Source: an uncultured Flavobacteriia bacterium | Lineage (GTDB): Bacteria > Bacteroidota > Bacteroidia > Flavobacteriales_D > Crocinitomicaceae | Length of the DNA: 47,865 nucleotides | Assembly: GCA_903873915.1 (NCBI GenBank) | Contig: CAIQQH010000090.1 | Span: 1 to 47,865 of the forward strand | Reading direction: 5' to 3' | Shown here: positions 26,069-35,026 of the stretch, piece by piece | Position numbering within the stretch: position 1 is the first letter of the stretch | How the letters are laid out: the number at the start of each line of letters is the position of its first letter | Notes under the pieces: model-generated | What the model was told of the DNA's origin: nothing | The model's database searches: none | The model's input: the letters and a program-made list of their open reading frames with translations, nothing else | Program-made: the position numbers and the translations under genes

Positions 26069-27271
26069 AACTGCACCCACCGCCTTCTTCACAGCATACA
26101 CCACCGTCTGCACCTGCTCATCCGTCAATGTATAATAAACAGGCAAAGAAATCTCATTGTGGTACTTGTTCCAAGTTTCTGGGTAATTTTTGATGTCGTA
26201 ACCACGCTTCTTATAAGCTGTCAATGTCGGAAGTGGCAAGAAATGTACATTCACCGAAACATCTTGATCAAAAATCGCTTGCATGATGGCGTCGCGCTGT
26301 TCTTCACTTGCCCCATCGATACGCAATTGGTATAAATGGTAACTGCTCACCTTGGTGTCTGAGACATATACAGGTGTAATGGCCCAATTTTCAGCCGTAA
26401 ATGCCTGATCGTACGCTGCGAAGATCTCCTTGCGTCGGTCTAAATTTTCTTGATAACGATCCAATTCGACCAAGCCAATTGCTGCCTGAAGATCGGTCAT
26501 GTTGCACTTGAATCCTGGCTCTTCGACATCGTAACGCCAATTGCCCTTTTGGGATTTTGCCAAGGCATCCTTATTCTGACCATGTAAAATCAAGGTGCAG
26601 AATTCTCTATAAATATCTTCGTGATTGAACTGTTCAGGCAAGTGAAAACACAAAGCACCACCTTCTGCAGTAGTCAAATTCTTCACCGCATGAAAGGAGA
26701 ATGCGGTAATGTCGCACAAAGCACCCGTATGAACGCCATTTAATGTGGCGCCAAAGCTATGTGCAGCATCATCGATCACTACGATTCTACCCAATTTCTC
26801 TTGTTGTACAGAAGAAGCTTGAAAGTGAGCACGCACATCGTCACGTTTTACCAAGGCATTGATTTGATCGAAGTCGCAGGGAAATCCAGCAAGATCAACT
26901 CCGATGATGGCTTTCGTTCGCGGTGTAATGGCCTTTTCTATGGCGGCAAGTGAGATGTTGAAATCCTTTTCGTCAATATCCACCATCACAGGTGTTGCGC
27001 CCGAGTGAACAATCACATTGGCACTAGCGCAATAGGTATAGGCGGGCAAGATCACCTCATCACCAGGACCTATTCCCCACCAATGCAAGAACACCTGCAT
27101 GCCCATGGTCCATGAACTCACCGCAACGGTCGTTTGACATCCACAGTACTCGGTAATGCGTTTCTCGAACAATTTGGTGCGTGGTCCGGTTGTAATCCAT
27201 CCACTTTGCAAAGCTGCACTGACTTCATCAATAACTTTTTGGTCGATACGTGGGGGTGAAAAAGGAATCAT
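26060..27271 (-). CDS. DegT/DnrJ/EryC1-family sugar aminotransferase
   Basis: 403 residues. PLP Schiff-base Lys198 in FSFHAVKNLTTAEGG, cofactor-contact VIDDAAHSFGA (Asp about 167) and substrate motif VSSWTMGMQVFLHWWG. It transfers an amino group to a keto-sugar nucleotide, supplying an amino sugar for the polysaccharide. The ATG at 27271 gives the family start MIPFSPPRID. The last two codons and stop codon come from the first unit of the heptamer array (25992-26068). Product (for example a 4-amino-6-deoxy or 3-amino sugar) cannot be fixed. Confidence 0.93.
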   Translation of the reverse strand: MIPFSPPRIDQKVIDEVSAALQSGWITTGPRTKLFEKRITEYCGCQTTVAVSSWTMGMQVFLHWWGIGPGDEVILPAYTYCASANVIVHSGATPVMVDIDEKDFNISLAAIEKAITPRTKAIIGVDLAGFPCDFDQINALVKRDDVRAHFQASSVQQEKLGRIVVIDDAAHSFGATLNGVHTGALCDITAFSFHAVKNLTTAEGGALCFHLPEQFNHEDIYREFCTLILHGQNKDALAKSQKGNWRYDVEEPGFKCNMTDLQAAIGLVELDRYQENLDRRKEIFAAYDQAFTAENWAITPVYVSDTKVSSYHLYQLRIDGASEEQRDAIMQAIFDQDVSVNVHFLPLPTLTAYKKRGYDIKNYPETWNKYHNEISLPVYYTLTDEQVQTVVYAVKKAVGAVKN

Positions 27272-27305
27272 GTGTTGAAATTCAAATTTTGGTTGAAATT
27301 ACGGA

Positions 27306-28319
27306 TTATCGAGAAAGGCGCTTTTGTTTGTCCGTTGGTTTTTTTTGCAGAATCAAGAAACGGAAGATTCCCGCAAGATAGCCTAAACCATAGCTGATAT
27401 GTAGAATTGGAAAGGTACGCATGATTCCAAAAATATCTTTGGAGCGATCACTCAACTGAAAGGCGACCAATGAAGCAAGGATCGTATAAAGAACTGTCGG
27501 TATAAAAGCCACGACTTTAATCCACCCATCAAAGCAAAGTGATGACAAGGCCAAGATCAAATAACACACAAACAAAGGTGGAACGAGTTGCCGAAGTGTG
27601 GTCACAGCGCCATGTTTTCGGTTCACATATACTTTCCAATAGCCGTATTGGTAAAACTGTCGCCACAATCCTTTGTAATCGGCCCGCACATAGTACTTCA
27701 AGGAAATGGCATGCTCGTACCAAATCTTCCCTCCTGCTTTTGTCACACGAAAATTGAAATCATCGTCTTGATTGCGAATGAGTTCTTCATCAAAAAAGCC
27801 GATTTCATCAAAAACACGGTAGGGATACATTGGGCTTGTTACGGTATCGGTAAAACCTGATTTTTCGAGTGTTCTAAAGTTCCCAATGCCCATACCGAAG
27901 GACGATGACATCGCTTTTGAAATGATGCGTCCTGTTTCATTGACATATTCATTGACAATTCGTCCACCTACGCACCATGTTGAAGGATCTTGAAGGCGTT
28001 GAATGCATGTCGAGATATAATCAACACTTAAGATATGACGTGCCCCAACAATTTGAACAAAATCCACCTTGCCTCCAGCATGAATTCCCAAGTTAAAGGC
28101 ATATGGTGTGAGTTGCATGGTATTATCGACAAGTTCCAACGTTGAGTGCACTCCTTTCAGTTCTGAAACAACATCTCTTGTCCCATCATCGCTCATTCCA
28201 TCCACTACGAACACGCGTATTTCTGCCCCCACTGGCAACTGAGACGCATAGATTGCCTCCACACATTCGCGAATGTATTGGCGCTCATTGCGACAAGGTA
28301 TGACGACACTGATTTTCAT
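27306..28319 (-). CDS. Family 2 glycosyltransferase, ExoA-like with C-terminal membrane segments
   Basis: 337 residues from ATG 28319, which overlaps the stop of the upstream gene as ATGA; a longer in-frame extension upstream is coding sequence of that gene. The GT-A fold shows ISVVIPCRNERQYI, VFVVDGMSDDGT (nucleotide contact) and RNQDDDFNFRVTKAGG (ED-type motif). Three or four hydrophobic helices follow residue ~235. This layout recalls succinoglycan ExoA-type enzymes. It adds a sugar to the lipid-linked intermediate at the inner membrane. Confidence 0.9.
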   Translation of the reverse strand: MKISVVIPCRNERQYIRECVEAIYASQLPVGAEIRVFVVDGMSDDGTRDVVSELKGVHSTLELVDNTMQLTPYAFNLGIHAGGKVDFVQIVGARHILSVDYISTCIQRLQDPSTWCVGGRIVNEYVNETGRIISKAMSSSFGMGIGNFRTLEKSGFTDTVTSPMYPYRVFDEIGFFDEELIRNQDDDFNFRVTKAGGKIWYEHAISLKYYVRADYKGLWRQFYQYGYWKVYVNRKHGAVTTLRQLVPPLFVCYLILALSSLCFDGWIKVVAFIPTVLYTILASLVAFQLSDRSKDIFGIMRTFPILHISYGLGYLAGIFRFLILQKKPTDKQKRLSR

Positions 28320-29581
28320 TCTTCGCTGACTTTTTCCTTGAGGTATGGTGTGGACATCATCACGAGCACGCAAATCCAAAAACTATAAAAAACGATTCCA
28401 CTTTGACGTTGCAGCATAGATTCAAATAGACTATTTAAAACAAGACTTGTCAATGCTGCCATTAAAAGGTAGTTTTTATGCTGCCGTGCAATTCGCCAAG
28501 ACACTCCTACAACAAGCAGCAGAGCCAACAATCCAAGGACGCCAATTTCAAGTCCTGTTTGTAAAAATTGGTTGTGCGGGTTGTACTGAATCGCGCCGTG
28601 TTCGTCCTTTTTAGCCAAATCCAATTGACCGTATTTTTTCAATCGGCCACTGAGGTGCGCATCGACATTTCCAGTTCCTACTCCTAATGGATGTAAAGCT
28701 ATTTCTTCCATGGTGACCGTCCACATCACCAGTCGCACTTCATTACCTGTTTTGTATCCCGTCTTGCCAGAGATAAATCCCTTTGGACTTTGAAAGTACT
28801 TTTGAACGGAGGTGTAAGTTACATCAACGTCATCCCGCAAACCTGGCATCAAGGATAGAAAAAGTACAATAGCAACGGGTGAAGCGATCAAAAGCGCACG
28901 AAACACATTTTTCCCGTAGGTGTTTCGAATCCAACGCAACACGAATGCGGCACAAACTACTGCAAGAAAAAGAAAGGCTGAAAGTGACAGGCACAAGGTA
29001 AACATCACCAGCGCAAAAAGAGAAAATGGAATAATCCATGAACGTTTAAATAGAGGCTCCTTTCGAACATGAGCCCACCACAGCCCTACAACAACCAAGA
29101 CAATGAATGTGGCGAAATACGTAGGATGATGGAGTGTTGAAATATATACTGTTGTAAAGCATGTGCGCAAATCCCCTCCAGCAGAATAGCATCCATACGC
29201 ACTGATAATTCCAAGGATCGATGCCACCAAGATCCCGAGTGCACTTCCAATCAGGAGTGATGCATAGCGCAGGGTAAAATTAGGCCGAAACGAAAACAAC
29301 AGCGGAAAGAGCGCAAAAGACAACTTGTTTTCAGCATAACGCGATGCGAGGTACATATTGTCAGTAAACAAAATTCCGAGGAGATAAATAAGATAAAGTG
29401 ACAATAAAAGTAGCGCTGGCCATTGAAAATGAAACCGCAATTCCTTTCGGTAAACACCAACGGCCACCAGCGGGACAAACAGAATTGCGCCGATAGATGT
29501 CAATTGCGGGAGACAAAAAAACAGGAATGAAAAAACACCCAAGTAAATGCGGTAAACGTTGGCGTAAGTCAAACAATTCAT
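28316..29581 (-). CDS. O-antigen ligase/polymerase-like protein (WaaL/Wzy)
   Basis: 421 residues from ATG 29581, which overlaps the upstream stop (ATGA). About ten to twelve hydrophobic helices. A large periplasmic loop near residue 290-350 carries LGVGTGNVDAHLS and QYNPHNQFLQTGLEIG; the HNQFLQ pattern is typical of the Wzy_C/WaaL superfamily. It either polymerises repeat units or joins glycan to an acceptor. A second protein of this superfamily is encoded at 32788-33999. Confidence 0.88.
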   Translation of the reverse strand: MNCLTYANVYRIYLGVFSFLFFCLPQLTSIGAILFVPLVAVGVYRKELRFHFQWPALLLLSLYLIYLLGILFTDNMYLASRYAENKLSFALFPLLFSFRPNFTLRYASLLIGSALGILVASILGIISAYGCYSAGGDLRTCFTTVYISTLHHPTYFATFIVLVVVGLWWAHVRKEPLFKRSWIIPFSLFALVMFTLCLSLSAFLFLAVVCAAFVLRWIRNTYGKNVFRALLIASPVAIVLFLSLMPGLRDDVDVTYTSVQKYFQSPKGFISGKTGYKTGNEVRLVMWTVTMEEIALHPLGVGTGNVDAHLSGRLKKYGQLDLAKKDEHGAIQYNPHNQFLQTGLEIGVLGLLALLLVVGVSWRIARQHKNYLLMAALTSLVLNSLFESMLQRQSGIVFYSFWICVLVMMSTPYLKEKVSEE

Positions 29582-30714
29582 AGCGCTGCACACATTTGTT
29601 GGTAGAATGCAATCAACTTGGTTTCTTCCGCCGACCAATTGTAGGTTTCATGAAAAGCTTTCAAGCCATTCTTACCCATCTGCACAGCGATATCTTCATT
29701 TTCAAGCAAATAATTTATTTGTTTGGCAATGTCCTTTGGATTCAGAGGGTTTGCATACACGCCACATTTTGCCGAATCGATGATCTCTCTCCACATGGGA
29801 AAATCAGACGCAAGCACAGGGATTCCTGCGGACATGTATTCGAATAGTTTAATGGGAAGTGCCTCTACGTAGCTAAGAGTTGGATGAAGGGTGACAACAC
29901 CTAAGCGCGAAGATGTCAATGCTTTCATTATGTCAGACCGACCAACATGACCAAGAAAATTGACCTTTTTCCAACCTGGAAGCTGTTTTACTTCCGCCTC
30001 GAAAGATGCCGGAGAAAAGGTTCCTGCCAAAACCAATGTAGCGTCAATATTCTCCAAAGCTTGAACTAGTTCCTTGATTCCACGTGTTGGAAATAAACCT
30101 CCAATGTAACAGATTTGTCGTGGCACTTTAATCCCCTCTTGATGATTTAAATTTAACCCCTCTTCCAAAAGTGGGTAATTCGCCACAAGTTCGACATGTC
30201 CATTGACTGAACGAAAGCGCTCACAAATGATGGGGGTCACTGAAATTATTCCAGTAAGGCGCGCTGCAACGTAGTGTTCGTAGCGCTTGAACAGGGAGGA
30301 AACCACTCCGCGGAACAGTTTTGGAATCCAATGTTTATCCATGATTTGTTTCGGCACATCCTCGTGAACATCATAAATAACCTTCTTTCCTTTGCGCACC
30401 AATTTCAGGGCGTAAGGCAAGAGTTCTGGATCGTGAATGTGGTAGATATCTGCATCGAGTTCGAGGGCCTTGTGATACACAGCTTTTGTGGTGCTGATCA
30501 TCCGCATCAATCGCCCCTTCCCTTTTTTCTGAACATTCACATATTCAACGCCTTTGGAAATTTCATTTTCGCAATTTGGCACCACGAGATAAACGTTCCA
30601 ATGCTTCGCCAAGGAAACACACTCTTTATGAAAAATACGAATGTCACCCGGCGGATGCGCGCTACTTAAATGGGCTATTTTCACAATGGCTGCTGTCATG
30701 GAGGAATTCTTCAT
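29578..30714 (-). CDS. Family 4 glycosyltransferase
   Basis: 378 residues from ATG 30714 (a TTG at 30723 is in frame; ATG 30699 is also possible). GT-B fold: N-terminal KIAHLSSAHPPGDIRIFHKE, the HIHDPELLPYA motif (about 95) and the C-terminal donor-binding region SYVEALPIKLFEYMSAGIPVLASDFP with the Glu-x7-Glu-like pattern. Likely a retaining transferase using a UDP- or GDP-sugar. First gene of the left arm; divergent from the flippase gene with about 126 bp between the starts. Confidence 0.92.
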   Translation of the reverse strand: MKNSSMTAAIVKIAHLSSAHPPGDIRIFHKECVSLAKHWNVYLVVPNCENEISKGVEYVNVQKKGKGRLMRMISTTKAVYHKALELDADIYHIHDPELLPYALKLVRKGKKVIYDVHEDVPKQIMDKHWIPKLFRGVVSSLFKRYEHYVAARLTGIISVTPIICERFRSVNGHVELVANYPLLEEGLNLNHQEGIKVPRQICYIGGLFPTRGIKELVQALENIDATLVLAGTFSPASFEAEVKQLPGWKKVNFLGHVGRSDIMKALTSSRLGVVTLHPTLSYVEALPIKLFEYMSAGIPVLASDFPMWREIIDSAKCGVYANPLNPKDIAKQINYLLENEDIAVQMGKNGLKAFHETYNWSAEETKLIAFYQQMCAAL

Positions 30715-30803
30715 AAATCCCAAGCGAAGTTAAACTAAATCAGTCAAAATTGCGTTCCTTGCAGCAAATCGCTTTGAATAGGGTGTTGTACCAAACGAAG
30801 CAT

Positions 30804-30811
30804 TACCTTTG
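30804..30811 (+). promoter_or_regulatory. -7 box of the right arm of the polysaccharide locus
   Basis: TACCTTTG, exact TAnnTTTG. The predicted start near 30815 lies one base past the A of an ATG at 30814, so that ATG cannot initiate; ATG 30841 is the better start of the flippase gene. No TTG at the usual -33 distance (one TTG with a 15-nt spacer). Confidence 0.45.
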
Positions 30812-30840
30812 CAATGGTTCGTCCGGGTGGGCAGTATGCT

Positions 30841-32220
30841 ATGAAAAAATACCTTCCAACATCTGAATTTTCGAAAAATGTGATCACGATGCTCACGGGC
30901 AACATGATTGCGCAGCTGATTCCCTTGCTGATCACCCCCATTTTGAGTCGCTTATTTTCCGTGGAAGAGTTTGGTGTTTTCGCGCTATACAGCTCCATTG
31001 CGACCTTCTTTATGGTCGTTGCTGCCGGCAGGTATGAGACCGCCATCTTGCTACCCAAAGAAGACAAAGATGCGGTGAACATTCTCGCATTAAGCTTTAT
31101 GATTCTCACAGGATTAAGCCTTTTGTTGACGGCTGTGGTGTTGATCTTCCCAGTAGCTGATCTCTTCGACACTCCAGAATTGTCGAATATCATGATCTTT
31201 CTTCCACTCACTATTTTCTTTGGTGCAGCATACCGAACGCTGACTTTTTGGAGCAATCGTAAAAAGCGATTTCGAGCAACCTCAATTTCTTCCGTCACGC
31301 AAGCCACCTCTAGAGCAGGAATAAATCTTTTCGGGGGGATGTATGCTGGAGGGTTTTGGGAAGTAGGACATTCAAATGGGTTTTTCAAGGCCTTATTTTC
31401 CGCCAAAGGAGGAATGCTTCATGGTGTTCGAGCATGGGGCATGAACAGTTTGGTGGTTGGCTCAATCTTGGGCTATGCCTTTGGAACCATTCAGTTTGTG
31501 AGGACCTTTATCTCAAAAGACCGTTCACTCTTGAAAGAGATAAATGGTGCATCCATGCGCAGACTCGCCAAGGAACATGATAAATTTCCAAAAATCAATG
31601 CCGTGCATGCCCTCGTTGATGAGATCAAAAACTCAGGAGTAACCTTTGTGGTATCCTACATGTTTTCTGAGGTTGTTCTTGGCTTATACAGCATGACGAT
31701 TCGGGTATTGACCTTGCCACTGACCATGATTGGAAGTGCTTTCGGTCAGGTTTTCATTCAACGCGCCGCTGAAATGTATGCCAACAAAGAGAAAATGGTG
31801 CCTTTGATGCATGCCACAGTGCGCCGACTTTCCTTTTTGGCTTTGCCAATTTTCCTTCCAATTGTTTTCTTTGGTCCAGATTTATTCGGAATCATTTTAG
31901 GTGATGATTACCGCATTTCAGGAGAATTCGCACGGATACTCACCCCATGGTTATTTCTGAATTTTGTGGTCAGTCCAGTGGTGCAAGTCACTGTGGTTGT
32001 TGGCAAGCAAAAAGAACTGTTTGGCGTAGCATTGGTGGGCAACTCAATCATTTTAGGAAGCATCTTTATTGGTGGATTTTTCTTCCATAAACTCGAGTAT
32101 GGATTTATGTTGCTCTCGTTATTGGAAATTATCTTTTACATTTGGTTGTACAAATGGGTGTTTGTCTTAGCGAAAAAAGCAGATGCATCACATGTTACAT
32201 CCACTGAAACTGAACAATAA
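30841..32220 (+). CDS. Wzx-like polysaccharide flippase
   Basis: 459 residues from ATG 30841; ATG 30814 gives nine more residues (VRPGGQYA) but lies at the predicted -1 position. Ten to twelve hydrophobic helices with the MOP/PST start NVITMLTGNMIAQLIPLLITPILSRLFSVEEFGVFALYSS, and RYETAILLPKE after helix 2. It moves lipid-linked repeat units across the inner membrane. Followed 2 nt later by an acyltransferase gene. Residues ~160-200 hold a Gly-rich loop (GGMYAGGFWEVGHSNG) longer than usual. Confidence 0.92.
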   Translation: MKKYLPTSEFSKNVITMLTGNMIAQLIPLLITPILSRLFSVEEFGVFALYSSIATFFMVVAAGRYETAILLPKEDKDAVNILALSFMILTGLSLLLTAVVLIFPVADLFDTPELSNIMIFLPLTIFFGAAYRTLTFWSNRKKRFRATSISSVTQATSRAGINLFGGMYAGGFWEVGHSNGFFKALFSAKGGMLHGVRAWGMNSLVVGSILGYAFGTIQFVRTFISKDRSLLKEINGASMRRLAKEHDKFPKINAVHALVDEIKNSGVTFVVSYMFSEVVLGLYSMTIRVLTLPLTMIGSAFGQVFIQRAAEMYANKEKMVPLMHATVRRLSFLALPIFLPIVFFGPDLFGIILGDDYRISGEFARILTPWLFLNFVVSPVVQVTVVVGKQKELFGVALVGNSIILGSIFIGGFFFHKLEYGFMLLSLLEIIFYIWLYKWVFVLAKKADASHVTSTETEQ

Positions 32221-32222
32221 AC

Positions 32223-32795
32223 GTGATACGCAATCTACTCAGACAACTTCGAAATCGCTGGTTTAGTCGCTATTCTCCGCGAATGATTAGCCCTTTCATT
32301 GGCCGTGACGGAAAACCCATTTTGCGTACACGCGTTTCCAATTCGACCTTCATCGACCAGATCCACGGACTGGACTTGGCTGAAAACGTGTATATCGGGC
32401 ACCACAATTTCATCGAAGCAAGCCATGGTTTACGCATCGAAGAGGGATGTCAGATTACCAGTTTCATCAGCATTACCTCGCATTCAAGTCATCAATCCAT
32501 TCGTTTGTACGGAAAATCCTATGCGGGAAAGGAAATGATTGGGTACATCACGGGGAGCGTGCACATTGGTAAATACACCTTTGTTGGACCACACTCCACA
32601 ATCATGCCCAACACGAGCATTGGTAAAGGCTGTATTGTCGCTGCGTACAGTTATGTTCAAGGTGATTTTCCGGATTTCTCTATTATAGCTGGAAACCCTG
32701 CTGTCGTTGTTGGAGATACGCGAGAACGCGACCAAGAGGTCATTTCCCAACACCCAGAATTGAAACAATACTACGATGAATGGAGCAATGGCTGA
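32223..32795 (+). CDS. Left-handed beta-helix (hexapeptide) acyltransferase
   Basis: 190 residues from GTG 32223. Hexapeptide rungs are visible as VYIGHHNFIEAS, LRIEEGCQITSF, VHIGKYTFVGPHSTIMPNTSIGKGCIVAAYSYV, and the C-terminal IIAGNPAVVVG that closes the helix in WcaF/NeuD/LacA-type proteins. It most likely O- or N-acetylates a sugar of the repeat unit using acetyl-CoA. The gene overlaps the next (32788) by 8 bp. Confidence 0.9.
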   Translation: MIRNLLRQLRNRWFSRYSPRMISPFIGRDGKPILRTRVSNSTFIDQIHGLDLAENVYIGHHNFIEASHGLRIEEGCQITSFISITSHSSHQSIRLYGKSYAGKEMIGYITGSVHIGKYTFVGPHSTIMPNTSIGKGCIVAAYSYVQGDFPDFSIIAGNPAVVVGDTRERDQEVISQHPELKQYYDEWSNG

Positions 32796-33999
32796 TCGGC
32801 TGAAAATTTTATTCGGTGGATTCATTGTTTGCTCGGTTCTCTTTCTGCCCGATTTACACCTGAAATCTTCATGGCCCGCCATTCAGTTGATTGATTTTTT
32901 ACTGCCTTTTCTTGCTGTTTACGTTTTCATTGAACGTAAGCAGGTGCAAGGAAAATTGCTTTTCATCGGGATCGCCGTTTTCGCTCTCATCATGTTAGTA
33001 TCGATGGTAGTCAATGGCCGAATCTTCGTCATTCAAGATTTATTCGAGGTAGTTAAACTCATCAAATTCTCCCTGATTGTCGCGTTTTTTACTTTGGTCC
33101 CTGTGGCTGATTTTGGGCGTACTTGGCTCAAGCCGATGTTCATTGCCTTGGTTGGATTCAACATGCTTCATTTCTTCAATCTTTTTGATTTCAATCACAT
33201 CATTGCAACATACTATAATGGTGGATTGCACATCGAGTACTTTGGGCTGAATTCTCTCAAAGAGCCCGCTGTGAAACGAATGGTTGGACTCGCGGGAAAT
33301 CCCAACATCAACGCACTGGTCTTTTTATTCTTTAGCATTGCCTTTCTACCTATTAAACAGCGGACGAATACCTTGTGGTGGTTTTTCGTCGCGGTGCTCA
33401 TGGTGTTTCTGTGTCAATCTCGAACCGCTATTCTTGGCTTAGGAGTAATCCTCATCGTAGCAGGATTTCTATTGAAGCAGCACTTCACCATCCGCAAATG
33501 GACCAGCCTCTTGCTTGGAATAAGTGTGGTTTATCTCCTGTCTTGGTCGATGGCAACGGATTTCTTTCGTTATTCGCTCTACAGCAATAACCTGTTCAAC
33601 GGACATATTCTCCAAACTGGGTCAGCTCGAGGACGTTGGGAGGCCTGGACATTGCTCGGGGAGATGATCCTTCAAAAGCCACTTCTCGGCTACGGTGGAA
33701 ACAAGGCGTATTTCTACTCACAAAAAATATACTCCGAAAACGAGTATATTTTGATGGCTTGGCGCTACGGAATATTTGGTCTGATGGGATATTTACTCAT
33801 TTACTTCCTTCCCCTAAAAACATTTTTTCAGGCAAAGAAAATCGAACAGACCTACCCTGCACTCTTGTGTATTGTATTATTGTCGGTGGCGGCATTGACC
33901 AACAATCCATTTGTCGACCGTACCATAATGGTCTTGTTCGCTGCTGTTATTGGAGCCGTTTATTCTCAACTATCAACACATCAAACACATGTCGAATAA
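32788..33999 (+). CDS. Wzy-like O-antigen polymerase/ligase family protein
   Basis: 403 residues from ATG 32788 (ATG 32776 also in frame, within the preceding gene). About ten to twelve hydrophobic helices. The region GSARGRWEAWTLLGEMILQKPLLGYGGNKAY with SENEYILMAWRYGIFGLMGY following is the usual end of the large periplasmic loop in Wzy_C proteins. Predicted polymerase of lipid-linked units. Overlaps the neighbouring genes on both sides (8 and 11 bp). Confidence 0.85.
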   Translation: MADRLKILFGGFIVCSVLFLPDLHLKSSWPAIQLIDFLLPFLAVYVFIERKQVQGKLLFIGIAVFALIMLVSMVVNGRIFVIQDLFEVVKLIKFSLIVAFFTLVPVADFGRTWLKPMFIALVGFNMLHFFNLFDFNHIIATYYNGGLHIEYFGLNSLKEPAVKRMVGLAGNPNINALVFLFFSIAFLPIKQRTNTLWWFFVAVLMVFLCQSRTAILGLGVILIVAGFLLKQHFTIRKWTSLLLGISVVYLLSWSMATDFFRYSLYSNNLFNGHILQTGSARGRWEAWTLLGEMILQKPLLGYGGNKAYFYSQKIYSENEYILMAWRYGIFGLMGYLLIYFLPLKTFFQAKKIEQTYPALLCIVLLSVAALTNNPFVDRTIMVLFAAVIGAVYSQLSTHQTHVE

Positions 34000-35026
34000 C
34001 CAAAAGAAAAAGTTATTGCTGATTGGCAGTGCCAGTGTTCACGTTCAGAACTACTACAACTTAGTGCGTGACTATTTCGCTGAGGTGATGGTTGTCACCA
34101 ACGAAACCATCGACTATTGTCCACACACAAAGGTCTCTTTTGAAATGAGAAATCCCTTGAAAGTGTACAAAAGCATTCAAGCGATCAAGAAGGTGATTCG
34201 TGAGTTCGAACCAGACATCATCCATGTGCACCAAGCCAATGCTTACGGTTACTTTGCCTCTATGGCCAACAGGAGAAGGGTACCCATGGTGCTTACCACA
34301 TGGGGAAGTGATGTTTTGCTCTTACCAAAACGCGGTTTCCTTTACCGCTACATCGTCAACAAATCACTGAGGGATGCGGATTTCATTACAGCTGATGCAC
34401 ACTATATGGCAGAAGCCATTCATGGTTTAATCGGAAAAAAAGAAGTGACCATTGCCAACTTTGGCATTGAGATATCTTCGATGACAACAAGGCATCAAAA
34501 GGAAAAAATCATCTATTCAAACCGCTTACACCAGGATTTGTATAACATTGATCAAATCATTTCCGGCAGTGCATCTTTCCTGAAAGAACACTCAGATTGG
34601 TCGCTAACGATTGGTGCCAATGGAAACAATACGGAGGCCTTGAAAGCGCAAGCAAAAGCAGAGATTCACGAAAATCAATTCGCGTTCATAGGATTTGTCA
34701 CGGCTGATGTCAACAGAGCTCACTACTTAAAGTCTTCCATTTACATTTCCATACCAAATAGTGATGGAACCGCAATCAGTTTATTGGAAGCCATGGCCTA
34801 TGGGGCAATTCCTGTTGTTTCTGATCTGCCGGCGAATCGCGAGTGGATAGTAGACGGAGAAAATGGAATCATTCTTCGCGATAGAAATGTTGAAGAAGCC
34901 TTGGGACGCGCACTAGAATTGGATGAAAAGGATGTCGCTCAGCGCAATGCACAGATCATTGCAGAACGGGGAAGTAAAGAAGCGAACAGAAGCATTTTCT
35001 TATCGCTTTACGATCAATGTCAGTGA
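33989..35026 (+). CDS. Family 4 glycosyltransferase
   Basis: 345 residues from ATG 33989, inside the end of the preceding gene; the longer frame from TTG 33950 is less likely. GT-B fold with IIHVHQANAYGYFASMAN, TTWGSDVLLLPKRG, and the donor region SIPNSDGTAISLLEAMAYGAIPVVSDLPANREW, close to the WbpX/PelF-like group. Adds a sugar to the lipid-linked unit. Its end overlaps the convergent epimerase gene by 7 bp. Confidence 0.92.
   Translation: MSNNQKKKLLLIGSASVHVQNYYNLVRDYFAEVMVVTNETIDYCPHTKVSFEMRNPLKVYKSIQAIKKVIREFEPDIIHVHQANAYGYFASMANRRRVPMVLTTWGSDVLLLPKRGFLYRYIVNKSLRDADFITADAHYMAEAIHGLIGKKEVTIANFGIEISSMTTRHQKEKIIYSNRLHQDLYNIDQIISGSASFLKEHSDWSLTIGANGNNTEALKAQAKAEIHENQFAFIGFVTADVNRAHYLKSSIYISIPNSDGTAISLLEAMAYGAIPVVSDLPANREWIVDGENGIILRDRNVEEALGRALELDEKDVAQRNAQIIAERGSKEANRSIFLSLYDQCQ

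Noticed and set aside
30274..30669. 131-aa plus-strand open frame over the GT4 gene
   Set aside because: Antisense to a complete glycosyltransferase; no promoter.
30744..31406. 220-aa minus-strand open frame
   Set aside because: Lies antisense to the flippase gene, which has clear membrane-helix and family patterns; this frame has no recognisable features.
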